Part shown: piece after piece, positions 60,516-64,000 of the stretch | How the letters are laid out: every line of letters begins with the position of its first letter | Numbering within the stretch: position 1 is the stretch's first letter | Source of the DNA: DATKFM01 sp963810485 | GTDB lineage: Bacteria > Pseudomonadota > Alphaproteobacteria > Dongiales > Dongiaceae | DNA length: 64,000 nucleotides | NCBI GenBank assembly: GCA_963810485.1 | Contig: CAWENQ010000008.1 | Location: 248,001-312,000, forward strand | Reading direction: 5' to 3' | Notes under the pieces: generated by a model | Databases searched by the model: none | Told to the model about the DNA's origin: nothing | The model's input: the letters and a program-made list of their open reading frames with translations, nothing else | Program-made: the position numbers and the translations under genes

Positions 60516-61577
60516 GTGAGAAGTGGGAATCCGAGCGTGGCATCGTCAGCGGCAAGACAGATAGAACTGCCAGAAGCCTTCACCGGCGGCGCGGAACCGA
60601 TCCGCGCCCGGCCGGCGCCGGTGGTGATACCGATCGAGCTGCTGAGGCTGCCCGGCCGCCCGATCAATCTGGACAACTGCTTCGTCGCCATCGACAACCT
60701 GCCGTTCGGCGTGCGCCTCACCGCCGGCGTCACCAACGACGAGTCGACCTGGCTGCTGACGCCGCGGCAGATGGAAGAAGTGGCCCTGGTGGTGCCTTCG
60801 GCGGAAACCGAATCCTTCAATGTTTCGGTCCGCATCGTGATGCTGGACCCCGACGGCTATGATTTCGCCACCACGATCGCGCGCTTCGACGTGATGGCGC
60901 GGGTGGAGCCCGGCCCGCGCGGGATCGCGCCGCCGGTGGAGCTGGATTTCCGCCGTTTCTGCGGCGGCTCGACCGGCTGGTTCGAGGCGCGCTTCGGCAC
61001 GACCGAGGTTCCGACGCTGCGGCTGGTCGATTCCGAGGATGAGCTGCTTTCATCCGGTCAGGCAGCGCATGGCGAAAAGTCCGGCGCAGAGCCGCGCCTC
61101 GGCGTCATCGAGCAGATGATCATGGCGGCGCGCGTGGAGTGGGAGGCGGAGGAGAATGCCCGCTTCGCCCGCGGCCAGGAGCAATGGCAGGAGCTGGAGG
61201 ATCAGCGCCGCGCCATCCAGAACATCGAAGCCGACGACCGGCTGAGCCGCCTGCTGGCGGAGGCCGAGGAACGCTGGCAGGTCAAGGAGTGCGAGCGGCT
61301 GTTCACCGCCGAACTGGCCTGGCAGACGGCGGAGAACGAAAGGATCGCGGCGCATGACGTGCGCTGGCATGCCAAGATGGCCCAGGTCTACTCCGTCCTG
61401 GCCAGCCGCGGCATCGAGATCCCGCCGGAATTGCTGGATGTGCACGCGGCCCTGACCGGCGTTGCGCTGCCGCTGGAGATCAAGCCGCCGCGACGCTGGC
61501 CGAATATGGTGCGGGAGTGGCGCTTGGCCGCGGCCATCGTCCTGGCCGTCGGGGTCACCGCGCTGCTGAGCTTCTGA
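60516..61577 (+). CDS. Unknown protein with W/E/R coiled repeats and C-terminal membrane anchor
   Basis: 353 residues from GTG 60516; GTG 60537 or an upstream TTG at 60339 are alternatives and none has a strong ribosome site. Residues about 40-170 look beta-rich (FVAIDNLPFGVRLTAGVTNDESTWLLTPRQMEEVALVVPSA, SVRIVMLDPDGYDF). Residues about 190-285 are a charged helix with repeated tryptophans at roughly 18-residue spacing (EWEAEENARF, EQWQELEDQRR, ERWQVKECERL, LAWQTAENERI, VRWHAKMAQVY). The end WRLAAAIVLAVGVTALLSF is a single membrane segment. No family recognised. It may be a membrane-anchored structural or sensor protein. Confidence 0.7.
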   Translation: MRSGNPSVASSAARQIELPEAFTGGAEPIRARPAPVVIPIELLRLPGRPINLDNCFVAIDNLPFGVRLTAGVTNDESTWLLTPRQMEEVALVVPSAETESFNVSVRIVMLDPDGYDFATTIARFDVMARVEPGPRGIAPPVELDFRRFCGGSTGWFEARFGTTEVPTLRLVDSEDELLSSGQAAHGEKSGAEPRLGVIEQMIMAARVEWEAEENARFARGQEQWQELEDQRRAIQNIEADDRLSRLLAEAEERWQVKECERLFTAELAWQTAENERIAAHDVRWHAKMAQVYSVLASRGIEIPPELLDVHAALTGVALPLEIKPPRRWPNMVREWRLAAAIVLAVGVTALLSF

Positions 61578-61655
61578 GATCCGTCGCGACGCGCCGTCGC
61601 TGTTCAACTCCCTGGATTTGTGCCTTGATTGCTGATGGCTGCAGAAGGCATTGCC

Positions 61656-62465
61656 ATGGCTGTTGTCGACACTCTCGCCGTTACCGAAGCCGAGGTCGCC
61701 GCATTCCGCGATGACGGGGCGGTGTGCCTGCGCGGCCTGTTCCGCGACTGGGTCGAAGGCTTGCGCCGGGGCGTGGAGCGGAACATCGCGGCACCGTCGG
61801 CGGATGTGAAACTCTATGACGGCAGCCGCGGCGGCCGGTTCTTCGGCGACTACTGCAACTGGGACCGCATTCCAGAATACCGGGAGTTCATCTTCAAATC
61901 GCCGGCCGCTGCCATTGCCGGCCGGATGATGGCCTCCCGCAGCGTGCGGCTGTTCCACGAGCATGTGCTGGTGAAGGAGCCGAACGCCGATGTGCCGACG
62001 CCCTGGCACCACGACCAGCCTTATTACAATGTGGACGGCACGCAGACTTGCTCGCTGTGGATTCCCCTGGACCATGTGCCCCGGGATACGGTGCCGGAGT
62101 TCGTCGCGGGATCGCACAAATGGGGCCGCTTCTTCCGGCCGGAGCGGTTCAACAAGACGGCGCTGAATGCCGATGACGGGCTGGAACCGGTGCCCGATAT
62201 CGACGGCGAGCGCGGCCGGTACAACATCCTCGGCTGGGCGATGGAGCCGGGCGATGCGGTGGCCTTCAGCTATCTGGCGCTCCATGGCGCGCCGGCAAAT
62301 CTGCAGTCGGCCAACCGCCGCCGCGCCTTCTCGCTGCGGATGGTCGGCGACAATGCCCGCTGGGCGGTGCGCCGGGGCATGACCTCGCCGCCCTTCCGCG
62401 GCGTCACGCTGTCCCACGGTGCTGTCATGGAGGCGCCGGAATTTCCCCTGCTCTGGCAGGCCTAG
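61656..62465 (+). CDS. Phytanoyl-CoA dioxygenase (PhyH) family protein
   Basis: 269 residues from ATG 61656, with AGAAGG 7 bases upstream; ATG 61635 is an alternative. Fe(II)/2-oxoglutarate dioxygenase of the PhyH family. VAAFRDDGAVCLRGLF starts the domain, His118-x-Asp120 in TPWHHDQPYYN binds iron, DHVPRDTVPEFVAGSHKWG is the conserved loop and SYLALHGAPANLQSANRRRAFSLRMVGD supplies the distal His and the 2-oxoglutarate Arg. Substrate unknown; hydroxylation of small acids or betaine-like compounds is common in bacterial members. Confidence 0.88.
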   Translation: MAVVDTLAVTEAEVAAFRDDGAVCLRGLFRDWVEGLRRGVERNIAAPSADVKLYDGSRGGRFFGDYCNWDRIPEYREFIFKSPAAAIAGRMMASRSVRLFHEHVLVKEPNADVPTPWHHDQPYYNVDGTQTCSLWIPLDHVPRDTVPEFVAGSHKWGRFFRPERFNKTALNADDGLEPVPDIDGERGRYNILGWAMEPGDAVAFSYLALHGAPANLQSANRRRAFSLRMVGDNARWAVRRGMTSPPFRGVTLSHGAVMEAPEFPLLWQA

Positions 62466-62536
62466 GGCCGCCGGGTTCCCTCGACGCACTCCCGCCGCTC
62501 TTCTAAGCTGTTGCGGAAGAAAACGGGGGAGGCCGC

Positions 62537-63493
62537 GTGGCTGACGACAGCAAGGGACGCATCGCCATCATCGGTGCGGGGTTCATCGGCCGGGCCTGGG
62601 CCATCGTGTTCGGCCGCGCCGGCTATCAGGCGAGGCTGTACGATGCGATCGAGGGCGCGGCGGCAAAGGCGCTGACGGCCATCGACGACAGCCTCGCCGA
62701 TCTCAAGCAGGCCGAGTTGATCGCCGATCCGGCGCCGATCCGCGGCCGGATCATCGCCTGCAAATCGATTTCCGAAGCGCTCGATGGCGCGCTTCATGCC
62801 CAGGAAAATGTCTGGGAACAGCGCGACCTCAAGACGAAGATCTTTGCCGAGATGGATGCGGCGGCAGGACCGGAGACGGTGCTGGCCAGCTCCTCCTCGG
62901 CGATCCCGGCCTCCGAATACACCGCCGAGCTCAAGGGCCGCGACCGCTGCCTGGTGGCCCATCCCGGCAATCCGCCCTATCTGCTCCCGGTCGTGGAGCT
63001 GGTGCCGTCGCCCTGGACCGCGCCGGCGGCGATGGACCGCAGCCACCGCCTGTTCGAATCGGTGGGGCAGGTGCCGGTGCGGCTGAACCGGGAGATCGCC
63101 GGCTTCGTCATGAACCGGCTGCAGGCCGGCGTGGTCTGCGAGGCCATGAGCCTGGTGGGCCAGGGCATCATCTCGCCTGAAGACCTGGACAAGGTGATGC
63201 GCCACAGCCTGGGGCTGCGCTGGTCATTCATGGGACCGTTCGAGACCATGGACCTGAATGCGCCCAACGGCTTCCAGGACTATCTGGACCGCTACCGCAT
63301 TCCCTATCAGAAAATGGGCGCCCAGTTGGGCGTCGCCGATCCCTGGACCAAGGAAGCCAGCGACGCCGTATTGGCGACGCGGGACTCGAAGACGCCGCGG
63401 GCCAATCTGCCGGCACGGCGGCGCTGGCGCGACCGGCGGCTGATGGCGCTGCGCCGCCAGATCGCCCAGGCCGAGCGCGACATCGGTGATTAG
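62537..63493 (+). CDS. 3-hydroxyacyl-CoA dehydrogenase family protein, lambda-crystallin type
   Basis: 318 residues from GTG 62537. NAD-binding IAIIGAGFIGRAWAIVFGRAGYQARLYD, catalytic-region LASSSSAIPASEYTAELKGRDRCLVAHPGNPPYLLPVVELVPS, and the C-terminal domain GFVMNRLQAGVVCEAMSLVGQGIISPEDLDKVM match the lambda-crystallin/L-gulonate 3-dehydrogenase group. The carnitine 3-dehydrogenase branch is related. Followed 47 bases later by a BKACE gene, a pairing known from pathways in which a beta-hydroxy acid is oxidised and the beta-keto acid is then cleaved. Confidence 0.88.
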   Translation: MADDSKGRIAIIGAGFIGRAWAIVFGRAGYQARLYDAIEGAAAKALTAIDDSLADLKQAELIADPAPIRGRIIACKSISEALDGALHAQENVWEQRDLKTKIFAEMDAAAGPETVLASSSSAIPASEYTAELKGRDRCLVAHPGNPPYLLPVVELVPSPWTAPAAMDRSHRLFESVGQVPVRLNREIAGFVMNRLQAGVVCEAMSLVGQGIISPEDLDKVMRHSLGLRWSFMGPFETMDLNAPNGFQDYLDRYRIPYQKMGAQLGVADPWTKEASDAVLATRDSKTPRANLPARRRWRDRRLMALRRQIAQAERDIGD

Positions 63494-63540
63494 CCGGCGC
63501 GCCCGGACGCATCACAGCAAGAAAACAATCGGAGAGGACC

Positions 63541-64000
63541 ATGGCCGCCGCCCGCAAAGTCGTCATCACCTGCGCCGTCACCGGCTCGATCCATACGCCG
63601 ACCATGACGCCCCATCTGCCGATCACGCCGGATGAGATCGCCCAGGCGGCGATCGGCGCGGCGGAGGCGGGAGCAGCGATCATCCATCTCCATGCCCGCG
63701 ATCCCAAGGACGGCCGGCCGACGCCCGACCCCGAGGTGTTCATGCAGTTCCTGCCGCGCATCAAGCAGAGTTGCGATGCCGTGCTCAACATCACCACCGG
63801 CGGCGGCGCCGGCATGACGGTGGCGGAGCGGCTGGCCGGCGCGCTGCGGGCCAAGCCGGAGATGGCCACCTGCAACATGGGTTCGATGAATTTCGGCCTC
63901 TATCCCATGCTCGGCAAATACAAGGAGTTCAAATACGACTGGGAGCCGAAACATCTGGAGAACTCGCGGGATTTCATCTTCCGCAACACATTTAAGGATA
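63541..64000 (+). CDS. BKACE family protein (3' end outside window)
   Basis: The first 153 residues are visible. VVITCAVTGSIHTPTMTPHLPITPDEIAQAAIGAAEAGAAIIHLHARDPKDGRPTPD contains the zinc pair His49-x-His51, and LNITTGGGAGMTVAERL is the next family motif. The gene runs off the end of the window. It differs enough from the BKACE at 59391 to suggest different substrates. The preceding dehydrogenase probably supplies its beta-keto acid. Confidence 0.93.
   Translation, partial: MAAARKVVITCAVTGSIHTPTMTPHLPITPDEIAQAAIGAAEAGAAIIHLHARDPKDGRPTPDPEVFMQFLPRIKQSCDAVLNITTGGGAGMTVAERLAGALRAKPEMATCNMGSMNFGLYPMLGKYKEFKYDWEPKHLENSRDFIFRNTFKD

Overview
The window is about 64 kb of high-GC chromosomal DNA from an alphaproteobacterium, most likely of the Rhodospirillales type. 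The evidence is the rpmH-rnpA-yidD-yidC block, an argD-argF-hslO block, two DUF1127 micro-proteins, a YnjBCD-type ABC transporter and the general protein style. I see no integrase, transposase, plasmid or phage gene, and no CRISPR array. One tRNA gene, tRNA-Gly(CCC), is present.

Layout. 0-10.5 kb: end of a 2OG-Fe(II) oxygenase, a HisC-like aminotransferase, a VanW/glycosyltransferase fusion flanked by two direct copies of a 136-bp repeat, panC and panB separated by a 64-bp hairpin repeat, gamma-glutamyltransferase, an RlmI-type rRNA methyltransferase, and a leucine-rich-repeat protein with a zinc ribbon. 10.5-16.1 kb: a D-threonine-aldolase-like enzyme divergent from a polar amino-acid ABC transporter followed by a SelA-like PLP enzyme. 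16.1-19.8 kb: TVP38 membrane protein, Mer-like flavoprotein and sensor kinase operon. 20-28.1 kb: rpmH-rnpA-yidD-yidC, a TraB/GumN protein, argD-argF-hslO and convergent argE. 28.1-30.3 kb: folE, apaG and an ompA-type lipoprotein gene, each damaged by several single-base indels. 30.6-34.2 kb: ynjBCD. 34.3-42.8 kb: Ldh-type dehydrogenase, tRNA, nitrilase, DUF4242 protein divergent from a GlxA-type regulator, an ABC exporter, and an MltF-like lytic transglycosylase. 43-52.3 kb: a PotABCD-like transporter operon with a HisD-family dehydrogenase, a zinc alcohol dehydrogenase and SDRs, which looks like a catabolic locus for a small polyol-like compound. 52.4-58 kb: an APH-fold kinase, an HpnO-like aminotransferase and a small RiPP locus. 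58-64 kb: aminotransferase, two BKACE enzymes, a PhyH-family dioxygenase, a lambda-crystallin-type dehydrogenase and a coiled-coil protein of unknown function.

The most unusual system is the RiPP pair at 55.58-57.93 kb. A 111-residue Nif11-type leader peptide with a Cys/Ser/Thr-rich tail is followed by a LanM-type dehydratase that keeps its dehydration active site. The dehydratase has no LanC cyclase domain, and there is no room for one before the next, convergent gene.

Several genes carry single-base frameshifts: the amino-acid ABC transporter, folE, apaG, ompA, an exporter permease, a PotB-like permease, the LanM-like gene and perhaps a DUF1127 gene. Because essential or normally conserved genes are hit, and the reading frame resumes cleanly each time, sequencing or assembly error is a better explanation than real decay. 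It cannot be settled from the sequence alone.
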